From positions 496,001 to 560,000 of the forward strand of contig SAXG01000002.1 of NCBI GenBank assembly GCA_012932865.1: a stretch of DNA of 64,000 nt, in the 5' to 3' direction. Origin of the DNA: Amylostereum areolatum (taxonomy: Eukaryota > Basidiomycota > Agaricomycetes > Russulales > Stereaceae). The notes under the pieces were generated by a model. That model did no database searches and was not told where the DNA came from. It worked only from the letters and a program-made list of their open reading frames with translations. The position numbers and the translations under genes are program-made. Positions 31,144 through 44,501 of the stretch are shown one piece after another (the first letter of the stretch is position 1; the number at the start of each line of letters is the position of its first letter).

Positions 31144-33338
31144 TCAGTGCATGACAGGGGCGCCGACCAGCCCGAACACCACAGCGAAACTGATCATCGC
31201 CGCCAGCGCCGCGCTCCGCACCACGATCTCCCATTGCGCCCTGGTCACTACAGGGCTGAGCACCTTCGTCACTGGCCCAAACGCCGGCACGGATCGCACC
31301 CATGCCCACCGCTGGGTGACCACGTCCGGCCGTCCACGCTGACAATGGGGTTTCCGCGCGGGTGCGGACGAAGGCACGGGAGGCTCGTTGCACCTGTACT
31401 GTGTGCGTCCCATACGCGCGTCTATAGGGGAGCTACCAGCCGAACTGCTCGGCGATGCGGGAGGGGCGTCCCCTTCCGCCGCCTTTTCGCCCATAGGAAG
31501 AGCGACGGAGGACGCGATCGCGGGGAGCTGGGGTCTGCAGATGCATTGGGCCTCCTCGTTCCGAAGAGGGAGGGCGTCAAAGTCGAATTCGCCGCTGGCG
31601 ATGCTCGGGCCGTTTTCAAGAGCCTTTCCTTCCCCAAAGGCGTGCATGCTGTCGTCGTCGTAGGGATAGATGAAGCCTGCGGTGCCATGGGTGCGATGGA
31701 ACTTGCACTCGGGGGAATGTTCGTAAGGCGCGCCGAAGCGAAAGTTTGGGTTTGGGCGGAGGTAACCGGGCGATAAAGCGGGCGGAGGCCACGGACCCGT
31801 GTGCGTGTTGGGCCCTTCAGGAGCGGGATCGTCGTCGTAATAGGCGGGCGATATCATGATCTGCAATGCCTCCGGATCGCTATCGACTTGGTGGGACGTG
31901 CTGGAAAAACCGGAGACGGAAGCTGAGGAAGAAGACGAGTAGGTGGCGGAGGTGAGAGAGGATCGGTCGTAAGGTGTGGAGGGGGAGACAGGGAAGCGAC
32001 TTTCGGAAGGCCGTAGGTGAGCGGTGGAGGGAATGGCAACGATGGGACGCTCGGGTTTGGAGGGGAGAGGGGCCGAAGGAGGTTGACGCGGACGCGTGAA
32101 GGCATAAGGAGGAAGGACGGAGGTCGAAGACTCGGGGGACTTGTAGGCGACGATGGGAGACGAGATCTGAGGACGAGCGGGAGGAAATCCCAGGGGTTGA
32201 GGGGCGGAGATGCTGGGACGGGCGAGCTCGAATTTGCGAAGTTGACGAAGGTCGCCGAAGATGTACACCATCATGCAAACCTACGGAGGCGGATGAGAGC
32301 GGGACTTCGGGGGCAGAAGGACGGGACGACTTACACCGTGCAAACTGGCCAGGACGATGGTGAGGCCGAGCCAGAGACCGGGAAGGGCGAGAAGGCGAAG
32401 CCATCTTGAGTGGCCGTGCATGAAGTTGACGACGATGGGGGGGACGGAGCCGGCGAGGGCGATGACGGTGCCGCCGACGGTGCCGCAGAGGGCGCGATTG
32501 GTGCCAACGTTGTTGTAAGCGGCGAGAACGAAGCGATCGAGGCTTTCCTTGAGCATGTGGTGAACCTGCCATGCGAGGTCGGAGAAGACGAGGGGATCGG
32601 GGTGGGGGGAGACGAAGTGGCCGGTGTGAAAGGGAGTGAGGATGTCGGAGGGGATGTTGAGTTCGTAGTCGCCTCCGGGGGTGAAGAAGGTCTGCTTTGC
32701 GCGCAAATAGAAATGAGCGAGGGCGTTGGAAGGGAGAGCCTGTGTGGAGAAGCGGTATTCGTCGCGGGAAGAGTACTGAGCGTCGGGTTTGGGGGGACGA
32801 TTTTGAGCGACCCATTGGTTGTAACGGACGGCGTACTCTTTGAGCCAAAGCATGAAATAGCTGGAGGGGAGGAAGGTGAGCGAAGGACGGGTGAAGAAGG
32901 GAGGAGGGAGAACGTGCAGATTTTCAGGGCAACCCTCGACGAACAGCAACCATTCTTCAAAGTCCTTGAGGCCTGGGAGAGTGGTGAGAAGGGTGTGAAG
33001 TGAATGTATGCGGGGACATACCGAGTGGGGGAAGGTGTTTCTTATTCAGGACGTCCTCGAGCCGGACTTTGAACAAGGGAGTGACTGGAGAGGACGGTGA
33101 GCTGTACGGTGAGAGGAGGGGAGGGGGTTGACGTACCTTGACACGATCTGACTTTTCCTACGGCTGGAGGGGGGTTGCAGAGACGATACTGAAAGGAAGC
33201 GTGAGGGTGAGGGAAAGGGCACGGGGGGGGCTCGGGGGAAATACGGACGGGAAGGGAGAGCAAAGCCTTGAGGGTGAAGGTGAACGTCCTTGGCTGTTTC
33301 TCCGGGGGCGAAGTCGCGGACGGTCTTCTGTGGGCCAT
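31144..33338 (-). CDS. RAX1: RAX1-like RGS-domain membrane protein
   Basis: Five exons, all in phase: 33137-33338, 33022-33066, 32918-32972, 32335-32860 and 31144-32280, giving 654 residues. An RGS-fold region (VLNKKHLPPLGLKDFEEWLLF, YFMLWLKEYAVRYNQW, AHFYLRAKQTFF, DRFVLAAYNNVGTN) is followed by membrane spans (CGTVGGTVIALAGSVPPIVV, LLALPGLWLGLTIVLASLHG, VYIFGDLRQLRKFELARP) and a final span near the C-terminus (AALAAMISFAVVFGLVG). Between them lies a disordered Ser/Pro region. RAX1 marks bud or polarity sites in yeasts; in mushrooms the role is inferred. The third intron appears to use a GC-AG pair (57 nt); if retained it adds 19 residues in frame and interrupts the conserved ENLYFMLWL text. 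Confidence 0.85.
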
Positions 33339-34839
33339 GGCCGTGAGGGAGAAGGCGGAAGGGCGGGGAGGAGGGAAGGAGCGGAGGGGACGGGGTATAT
33401 ATGAACGGGGTCGAGGCAGATCCGCGGGGGGGACATGAAAGCGCCAAAGTGGGAGGAGGGATAAGCTTCTGTCCTGCCAGTGCGCGTACTTCCATGTCAT
33501 TCATCCATTCATTTCCACCCTCCCACTCTCTCCAACTACGTCCGCCACCTTGCCATATCCGTGCTCATCTTCCGACTTCCCACTCCCTCCTTCGACTGGG
33601 GCTACCCATCTGCATCAGCCATGCCACGACGGGGCGACGGGCGATGGCCCGCCTTGGCCAGCCAGGTATTTCGTATCATTGGACCGGTCGGAGTGGGCGG
33701 ACGGGGCAGAAAAGCGAGGCTGAGATCCAAAAACGATGGCGTGCCTAGCGCCGCGTTCCGTCCGCGTTTGGAATTTGACCTTGCTTCTCCACCCGACGCG
33801 TCTATCCGTATCGGGACGCGCTCGCCTGTTTCCCCGTATTTACGCCCAACCTGGACGAACCTCCATTCAATGCAACGTTGACAGGTTACACGCCGGCGTC
33901 TCCGCTTCCCGTTAACCTTCACAATTCCTCGGTCCCCGACCGTCTCTAAACGGAAAACGCCTTCCCCCACGGGCAAGTCACCGGACCTCCCACTCCCACA
34001 ACGGGATCCGGGATTGCCACATCGGAGGAGCAAGCGACCAAGCGAGCAGCCATCGAATGCACCGACGATCGTCTCTTCGCGATTGGCATCTCAAAAGCGT
34101 GACCGCATTCACTCACCTCTTCGCCACCCTCGACGACGACGACGTCTCTACCTGTAACCTCCAGCCCAGAAGTTCATCCCTTCCTCACGTTCCATCGGGT
34201 GGCGTCCACGCGCGAACTCACTCTTCACTTCCGACTCACGCGTCTTCCCACCAGCTCTCCCGTATCTCCTCGTCAGCGCTGCCAAAACATACCATCTAAA
34301 GCTTACTCCTGATCGTGGCACTGGCCCTTCTCTGGCCCTTCGGGCGCGCCGCGGCCACTGCTCTCTTCTTCGCTCGGAAGCGACAGCTCGGGCGGGCGAC
34401 TCCCAGCCTCGAGGGCGCCGACTCGGACGCTCAAGGTCACCCGTTCTCCTTTGACTTCCCGCCCGCAATCTTACCTACCGTAGCCTGTTCTCGTGACGAA
34501 TGACATCGCCCCTTGAACTCAATTGCTTATTCACCGTCCTTCGACCGACCTCGCGTCCTTTTTGTATTTTAGAGCGAGCGCCACAAAACGCGATCGACTC
34601 CGCGTACGAGCGGATCGCGGTCACGTGATGGGAAAGTGTAGCATCGTGTTGCCGTCGGGAAGTTTTTCCTCGTCGTCCCTCTTCTTTCTTCTCTTCCGCA
34701 CTCCTCCTCTGGCCCATCCAGCTCTCTTCCTCGTCACGAGCGGTCAATCAGGAAAGACGCTGCTTACAGTGCGGATCTCACCCATCTGATCCTCCCTTTG
34801 ATCCTCGCTCACTCGTATCACACTCCAACAGACCCCACA
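33339..34839. promoter_or_regulatory. Divergent intergenic region, RAX1-like / F-box genes
   Basis: A 1.5-kb gap between two genes transcribed away from each other, unusually long for this half of the window. Pyrimidine-rich tracts lie on the plus strand near both starts. No coding frame with domain content was recognised, though an unrecognised small gene cannot be excluded. Confidence 0.4.
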
Positions 34840-35437
34840 ATGGCCGGTCTCCGCCCCGACATCGAGCGATTCACGGAGGTCATCGACGGGGAAAACGTTC
34901 AAGTCGTCAAGCTGAACAACTTTAGCCTCGCCGACCACCTCCAATCCCTCGCCAACCCCAAAATCAAAATCAAATCAAAACCCAAATCAAAACCCGAACT
35001 CGAACCCGACGCCTACCTCCGTCCTCCCACCTCCGGCTGCCCCGTCAACGGCCTCCCCAACGAGCTCCTCTCCTACATCTTCACCATCGGCTACGAAGCC
35101 CAGATCGATGAAAGCGACGATGACGATGACGACGATGAAGACGACGATGACGAGGAGGAGGAGGAAGAGGAGGTCGACGACGATGACGACAGCGACAGCG
35201 ACTACGATTCAACCGTGGACTCGGGCTCGGACGACCTCGAGCCCGAATTCCAAGTCCTCGTCTCCCACGTCTGCCAACGCTGGCGCAACGTCGCCCTCGA
35301 AACCCCCACCCTATGGACCCACGTCGACTTCACCGAAGGGCCCCCCTTCGACAAGTCCCGCGCGTACATCGCGCGCTCGAAAGAGTCCCCGCTGGACATC
35401 GACATCGACTGCACCGTGCCCGACGACGTCCTCGATC

Positions 35438-35472
<35 letters not shown>

Positions 35473-36639
35473 AAGGACGCCACCCCCGCCCCGGACGATC
35501 CCCAGACGATCCCCGCCTCCTCCGACGGCCGCGTCTCCCCCTCCGACCTGCCCCTCGTCCGCGACCTCCTCCTGCCCCACGTCCCCCGCTGGCGCCAGTT
35601 CGAGTTCATGGTCAACGACTTCAAAATCATGCACACCATCCTCTCCACCCTCGCCGCCGCCGGCCCCGCCCCCCAGCTCAAGGCCCTCCTCCTCTACCAC
35701 TACGAAGACGTCGAGGCCTACGACGTCTTCCGCCCCGCCGAACTCCGCGCCCCCGCCCTCGCCCCCTTCGGCGGGATCGCCCCCGCGCTCACCCACGTCG
35801 CGCTCTGGGGCGTCCACGTCGACTGGGACGCCTGCCACTTCCTCTCCGGCTTGGACGAGCTCGAACTCGCGTACCACACCTACGACGTGCGCCCGTCCTA
35901 CCCGACCTTCCTCTCCATCCTCCGCGCCAGCCCCGCCCTCCGCACCCTCACCCTCTGCCTCTCCGGCCCCGCCGGCACCCCCCAGGACTGGCCCGACCCC
36001 GCCCCGGACCCGGTCGCCCTCCCCTCGGTCGAAAACCTCGTGCTCGCGTTCCACGAACTCCCCTACATCACCGCCCTCCTCCGCCGCCTCCACTTCCCGA
36101 ACATCACCAGCCTCGCGCTCGACTTCGACGACGAGGACTACGGCCCGCTGCTCGATCAGCTCGCGCAAGCGCCCCCCGCGACCGGCGCGCGCCCGCTGCT
36201 CGAGGGCCTCCGCGCGCTCAAGCTGTCCGGCATGCAGTGCGGCGACGCCGCCGTCGCCCGGTTCTACGCCGCGCTGCCGAACCTGACCACGCTCAACCTC
36301 AACTGCCGGCACCTGCCCCCGGCGTTCGTCACGCAGCTCGCGCCGGCGGGCGCGGACGCGGACGCGGACGACCCGACGAAGCTCGTGCTGCCGAGCCTGG
36401 AGATGCTGACGACGACGGGGGTGCGCGGGGTGGAGATGCGGACGCTGGTGGAGGCGCGGCGGGCGCGGCCGTTGAAGCGGGTGCTGATGGAGCGGGAGGA
36501 CGACGTGGCCGAGGCGGACGAGGCGTGGCTGCGCGCGCGCGTGGACGAGTTCGGGTTCTTCGAGGGGTCCGAGGACGAGAGCGAGGACGACGAGCTCGCG
36601 CTGGAGGACGTCGATTCGGACTCGGACGAAGGGGAGTGA
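34840..36639 (+). CDS. F-box protein with acidic insertions
   Basis: Single exon, 599 residues, ATG at 34840. The F-box starts at GLPNELLSYIFTIGY (residues 71-85) and resumes at QVLVSHVCQRWRNVALETPTLWTHVDF (about 138-164). The two halves are separated by a run of about 45 Asp/Glu residues (89-134). A second acidic run (EDEDEDEDEDKD) lies near residue 220. The rest is a leucine-rich-repeat-like array (LEGLRALKLSGMQCGDAAVARFYAAL and similar), ending in another acidic tail. It should act as a substrate receptor of an SCF ubiquitin ligase through Skp1. The gene is extremely GC-rich at third positions, which opens long spurious frames on both strands. Confidence 0.85.
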
Positions 36640-36878
36640 GGGTTGCGGGACGGGGAGAGCGGTTAAGTACAAGCATGTTAATGTACGAGGAGATAGAATA
36701 GGTACAGGCGCCGCGGCGACGCAGAAACAGAGACCTAGATGACGGGGATAGACAGTACACGTAGCGAGTATATGTGTGTATAAAAATGGAAGCAGCTCAT
36801 AATGAAGCACGACAAACGATCCAGCCTGTGCCCGTCCAGCTCGATCGCAAGGCCAACGACCCCCCCCCCCCCCCAAAC
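36640..36878. other. Short convergent intergenic region
   Basis: Tail-to-tail gap between the F-box gene and the membrane-protein gene, with a run of 14 C near 36860. Confidence 0.5.
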
Positions 36879-37857
36879 TCACGACCCTTCCCCGCGATAC
36901 GGCAGCTCCGCCACGCCCAGCACCATCTCCGGCAACTCCTCCCCCTCCTCCTCCCCGGACACATCGCTATGTATGCTCTTCACCTTCCCCCTCGGAGCGC
37001 CGCCGCGTGCGCGCCGCGGATCCGGCATGGCGACGAACACGGAGACTTGCATGGCGTCCGGCGGGGCCGGGAGGGGGGGATCGGGATCGGAGGCGGGCGG
37101 GGAGGCGGGGCTGGAGGCGGGCGCGCGCGCGCGCGCGAAGGGGGGGAGAAGACGGCGGAAGAGGGGAGCGCGCGGCCGCGGGGGATCGTGCGGCTGCGGC
37201 GGCGTCGATCCCTCCGCCGTCGCCGTCCTCTGCGCGGACGCGCGAAAGAGCGGCATCGCGGAGATAGGCTGCACAAGCGACGCCCCCCCACCACCGCAGG
37301 AAAGAAACGAGCGTTCGTCAGACACCAAAGCAAGCCGATGTTAAGGGGGGGGGTGGAGAAAGAGCGCACCATGATGTCCGCCCAGCGCGCGCCGGTGGGC
37401 GTCCCCACGCACGCCTCCCACATCCGCGGTTTCGCCCCGAAGTCGCGGCGGCGGGCGCCGTAGGCGGCGGGGACGTCGTCCGGCGCGAGCACGCCGGCGA
37501 GGATGGCCTCTTCGACGCGCCGGCGGAAGCGCCGGCGGAGCAGGAACGAGCGGAGGATGATCGCGGAGGAGACGCAGAGGAGGAGGAGGAGCGTCGCGAG
37601 GAACGTGAATCTGCGGGGCGTTTCGGGGGCGGGGTCAGGTTTCGCGGGGAGATGCGAGCGAGAGAAGAAGGGGGGAGGGGAGAGGGGAATGTTTCACGCA
37701 CAGGTAAAGCGAAGAAGAGGCCCCGCCGCCGCCGCCGCCGCCGCCGCCCCCCGGACCCCGCTGTTTGCGTCGCGGAGGGGTCGGCGGAAAAAAGACCGGC
37801 GATGACCGGACCGCCCTGCGTCGTGGTCGATGGCGGTGGGGAGGTCGTCGAGGACAT
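36879..37857 (-). CDS. Single-pass membrane protein of unknown function
   Basis: The last two exons are clear: 37370-37620 and 36879-37268, joined in phase (WADIM|PISAMPLF). A hydrophobic span of about 20 residues (FLATLLLLLCVSSAIILRSF) is followed at once by a strongly basic stretch (LLRRRFRRRVEE), so the C-terminus faces the cytosol. A conserved segment, DFGAKPRMWEACVG, then a disordered Pro/Ala-rich region and a terminal strand-like stretch (MQVSVFVAMPDPRRARGG, ELPEMVLGVAELPYRG) follow. This layout matches a fungal transmembrane family of unknown role. The first exon starts at ATG 37855-37857 and ends in a Gly/Arg run; its 3' splice boundary is not certain. Confidence 0.65.
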
Positions 37858-38210
37858 GGTGGGAGCGTGGATGAGGACCAGGCTGGGAGTCGGACGAGTC
37901 GGACTCCGACTGCGCTCCGCTGGGTCACGTGAAGTATCGGTCGTGGCTCGGACCCCCTTTCGCTTTTCGCACACAGGAGATCTATGTATAACCTTCTAAA
38001 ACTTCTTCATTTCATTGTCGTACCCACGCGTATGCACCCAGATTGTAAAAGAGACGAGGGAAAGGAGATATGGGGAGAATTAGTGCTGCGTATGTAATCG
38101 GGGGTCCGAATCGCTGGCGGTAAGTATTACAGAAGGCCCCAGCTCGGCGGAGACGGAAGATAGGATGTGTGTGTGCGGTCATTAAGTAGTTGGAATGGGA
38201 CGTGGACGGG
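37858..38210. other. Intergenic, nothing recognised
   Basis: Promoter of the membrane-protein gene and 3' flank of the TCP11 gene. No distinctive elements were seen. Confidence 0.4.
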
Positions 38211-40599
38211 TCACGGCGCCCCCGCCCCGAACCCGTCCTGCTCGTACACGGACTGGTACACGTTCAGATGCAAGATCGCGAGCTTCGCCAGCCGCTCCGT
38301 CAACTGGCGCACCTCGGGCCCGAGCGCCTCGAGCCCGGTCGCGGTCGCGGGCGCGAGGGGCGCGAACGGGACGTCGTTCCCGCGCATGACGACGGTGTGC
38401 ACGAGGAGGTCGAAGACGGCCTCGCGCAGGCGGTTCCGGAGCATGTCCGCGAGCGGGGAGTCGAGGCGGAGGTGCGAGTCGCTCCAGCTCTCCGCGAGCG
38501 CGAGCAGGCCCGGTTCGGGCGCGGTCGCGGGGGAGCCGGGGGCGCGCCCCCGACGCACCTCGGACGCGCGGGCGGCGACTTGGAGCACGACGGCGCGCAC
38601 GCCCCGCGTCCAGGGTTCGACCTCCGCGTCGTCCGCGTGCGGCGGGTGGTGGGGGCAGGGGGCGCGTACGGGGAGGAAGCAGCGGCCCATGTTGGTCGGG
38701 GCGAGTTCGAGGATCTCGCGTTTGATGCGCTGCGTGTGGGCGTCGTCCGAGGCGGGATCCCGTTTTGGCGGCGGCGGCGGCGGCGGCGATGCGCCTTTTG
38801 CGGGGGACGCGCAGAGGAGTTGGCGGTAGAGCATGAGGAGCATGTAGAGGGTGGTGAGGTCCGCGGCGTCTTTGGTGAGTTGAACGAGGCGGGGCGTGAT
38901 CGAGGTAGAGGGTTTCGGGGTAGCCGGGCAGGTGGGTTTCGAACGGGGTCGGTTCGCGGGAGGAGGCGGAGAGGGTGGGGGCGGAGAGGGGAACGGGCGA
39001 GGGCGGGGTGAAGACGAGGTCGATCATGCCCCGGAGGGTGGAGAGCACGACGCGGGTGCGGCGGGTGAGCGAGTCGTAGGGCAGGGGCCGTGCGGGGTAT
39101 GCGAGGTTGTACCGAGCGGAGGTGAGACGCTGGTGGCCGAGAGCGAGCCACTGCTGAGTGATGGCGAGGGAGACCTGACCCTTGCTGCGGCGTTCGTTGA
39201 ACACGCGGAGCTCGAACCGGGGCGAGGACTGGATGATGTGGGGTCGAAGGGTCTGCATGTGGTGATTGGCCACGTCCTGGGGGGGGGAGATGAGGTGGGG
39301 GGACGGGGAGAGGAGGAGGATTGTGGGCGCTCACCAGCTTCATGAGCTCGAGGATCTCGAAGCAGAGACGAATGGCGTGAACGGCGTCAGCCTTGGTACC
39401 CGGGGCCCCCGGGGCACACCTTTTGGCCTTGTGGACCATGAGGTCGATCATGGGGTCGCGCATGGGGGCGCAGTGGGACTTGAGGATTTCGCCGATGACC
39501 TGGAAGGTTCCGGAGGGGTCGAAGAGGGCGTGGGCGAGTTCCTGCTGGATGAGGTCGGGATCGAGGAGGGAGCGAATGCGGCGAGCGTGTTGGGCGTTCT
39601 GCTCCTGGCACTGGGCGTAGGTTTTGTTGCGGTTGGAGGAGTTGAGGAAGGAGGGGCGTTGGGGGTTGAGGATGGAGATGAGGACGGTTCGGAGTTCTTG
39701 GACGAGGGGTTTGATGCGGGAGGGCATTCGGAGGGTGAGCCTGCGGCGTTGGGGGAGGCAGGCGATGACGGGGTCTGCGGGGGTGGCGGGCACGCGCTTG
39801 CAGACGCAGACGCAGGGCATGGGGCGACCGTCGAGATCGAAGGTGACGCAGGTGCAGCCGGTGCGGAGTTCGAGTTCGACGGCTTTCCAGTAGGTGTGGG
39901 CCTGATCACGTTTACGGCGGCTGGAAGAAGCGCGGAAGGTGAGGCCGGAATCGAAGAGAAAGTCGTGTCCTGGAGAAGGGTGTGTGAGAGGGGGAAAGGG
40001 GGCAAGGGAACACGTGGGGGAGCGTACGGAGTTGAGGGTTGCGCATGATGGCGTCGAGGTCGAGCTCTTTGAGGGAGTCCATGTTGATGGTGGGGAAGCG
40101 GAGGGGGATGTGGGGGGAACAAGGGTCGATGGGGATGACGACGGGGGGGAGGGCGGACGAGCGGTCGGACGGGGAGAGGAGGAGGGGGGCGGGGGCGGGG
40201 GCGACGAGGCGGGTTTGTCCGGAGTGGGAGGTCATCCAACGCCAGCTGGTGCCGTTGAGGGATTGGAGGGCGGTAAGGAGGTCATGGGTGCGGCGGGAGT
40301 GAGAACGGTTGGGCGGGTTGAGCGGGGCGGGGGACGGGGGGCGGGAGGGAGCACGGATGCGGGGGCGTTTTCGAGAGGGGGAGGGAGAGTCGGGAGGGAG
40401 ACCGGGGGAGGCGAGGGAGGGGAGCGGGGAGGAGTCCTCGGGCGAGGGCATGGGGGAGCTGTCGCCGAGGGAGGTGCGGGGGGGGAAACCAGTTCGGGGC
40501 AGAGTCGATCGAGAGCCGGGGCGGGTTCTCCTCAGACGGGTCCTCTTCCTGCTCCGCTGCTTTGCGTTTTCTGGCGAGGGACGGGAGCAGGCGGTCCAT
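38211..40599 (-). CDS. SOK1: TCP11/SOK1-family protein, with likely frame shift(s)
   Basis: Three exons: 40028-40599, 39335-39969 and 38211-39276. T-complex-11 family signatures are LLTALQSLNGTSWRWMTSH, NPQLRHDFLFDSGLTFRAS, YWKAVELELRTGCTCVTFD, PSRIKPLVQELRTVLISIL, ELMKLDVANHHMQTLRPHII and SPLADMLRNRLREAVFDLL. In yeast SOK1 acts in cAMP/PKA-linked growth control; localisation is uncertain. The domain is shifted by one base at the G4 run 38891-38894: the frame changes between YLDHA and LVQLTKDAADLTTLYM, where one C fewer would restore it. A second possible extra base lies in the G8 run 40478-40485 if translation starts at 40599; a start at the ATG at 40451 would avoid it. Confidence 0.8.
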
Positions 40600-42070
40600 C
40601 AGACGGGGGGGGATAAGGGAGAGGGCAAGGGAAGGAAGCGGGCAGATATATAAACGGGCGGGCGTGCAGCCCAACTCTGTTGCATCTTGCTCGAGATGCG
40701 ACAAGCACGAGGCCCGCGTTTTCACTTTCACACTCTCCTCCTCCCTGTTTTTTTTTTTGTGTCTCACCGCGGTGCTGGAACAACGCCGACGGTCGGTCTG
40801 CAGAGCGCTCTCCTGCTCGCTTTGTCCTCCTTTTTCACCCCTTCTGACAGTCCCTGCTGCTTTCTTCTCCGCCTCGTGTCTCCCACGATGCACTTGCTCC
40901 CGGTACTAAATCCCCCTGCTACGGCCTGCATAGCGTACGCCACTCCGGCACCGTTGTCCCGCGCGACCGTAGTCGTCGGCCATCCCGCCGCCGTTCCCCC
41001 TCGTGCCCGCTTATCGCCCTCCACCCGTTCCCCCGGTTCACCGCAGACGTCGGTCGGCGCTGTCCCCGCTCCTTCTCCGGCGCTTTCTTTCTCCAAGGAC
41101 CCACAGCCGTCTACATGCACGTCATCCTCTCTAACGCACCCTCCACACGCGCCATTCTCTCCCCCCACCTCTCTTAGCATACGAGTAGCACCATCGCATA
41201 TACCTTCCCCCACCGACAAATCAATTATTCCCCCTTTTTTGCCTCCGTATCTCTGAACCCTCCGGCTGTCGGTCGATCCCGCACCCACGCGCACAACTCC
41301 CCCGACGACGATCCCCGACAAATACGCTCACAGCCGCCTCCCCTCCTGGCCTGCCCCGCGCCCCGCCCGCCTCGCCTTTCTGACGCGTCCACCACGTGCC
41401 CGCCGCCCCCCACCGTCGATCGCTCGACCAAGTAACCCTTGGTATACGTATGCACCAGATCGGATCCTTCGCATGACTTGCCTGCATACACGTACCCGAT
41501 CCAGCTGGATCCCCCCCACTCGCCACGTAAAATACTGTACCGTCGGGCGTGGCTTCTTCACCCTTGGGTGTCAGTCGGTACTGCACCCGCCCTACCTTGT
41601 GTTTCAAACACGGGGGCGGCCCCCGGCCTCCCTCCGTCCCTCGCCCGCCCTCCATCTCACTCATCCTTGTGTTCCAGTCACCTCCCCCACCGCCTCCCAC
41701 CGGTGCATGTTTCGAAATGCAGGCAGGTTCGTTGCGTGAGATTCGAGCCTTTGTGTTCTGTACGTACCGCTTCCTCGATTCCATAAAAATGCATCTTCCC
41801 GGTGCGTTGTTCCCACTACGAACGGCTCTCCCCACCAACGGCGGCGGGCGCCCGCGGAGAACAACGACAATGATCACAACAACGGAGCGTCGTCACAAAG
41901 GAAACACGTTCGACGAGAATGAGTGTGAGAGACGGAACAGACTTCGTGAACACAATCGAGTAATACCAAAGTATGAGAGGCCGGAGCACAACAACAGACC
42001 GCGTACGCAGAAAGAACAGCGTTCCTTTCCTTTCGTTTTCGACTTCCCTTTGAATAAATCCCCCCAGCCT
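40600..42070. other. Intergenic region, no gene recognised
   Basis: 1.47 kb between the TCP11 start (minus) and the VMA2 stop (minus). It contains a 123-codon Pro/Ser-rich plus frame (40888-41256) and a Gly/Arg-rich minus frame (41221-41877), in which the stretch VGRVQYRLTPKGEEATPDGT and a Cys/Met segment look protein-like. No intron set or domain supports either. A small unrecognised minus gene around 41250-41760 is possible. Confidence 0.35.
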
Positions 42071-44282
<2,212 letters not shown>

Positions 44283-44501
44283 GGTGCTCGCGCTGTTCGT
44301 AGGTGTGTCGTGTAGATGGAAGAGGTGTTAGGGTCGTCGACCTCGACGGATGGCGGATGGCGCTCCCGGAAACAAATTCGGTCGATTTTCTCACGGCTGC
44401 TTTCTGCCGCACCGCCGACTGGGTGGCACCGATCGGTGCTTTGAAGTACAGTATTTATTTTTTCCACGTCCATCCACTCGCTCGCCCTAATTTCTACACT
44501 C

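Noticed and set aside
35108..36882. Very long open frames on the other plus frames and on the minus strand of the F-box gene (up to 523 codons)
   Set aside because: They are by-products of extreme GC bias at third positions; their translations are Arg/Pro or Gly/Glu simple sequence with no domain.
40888..41256. Plus-strand 123-codon open frame as a secreted Pro-rich protein
   Set aside because: No signal peptide, domain or intron support, and the composition follows the C-rich local DNA.
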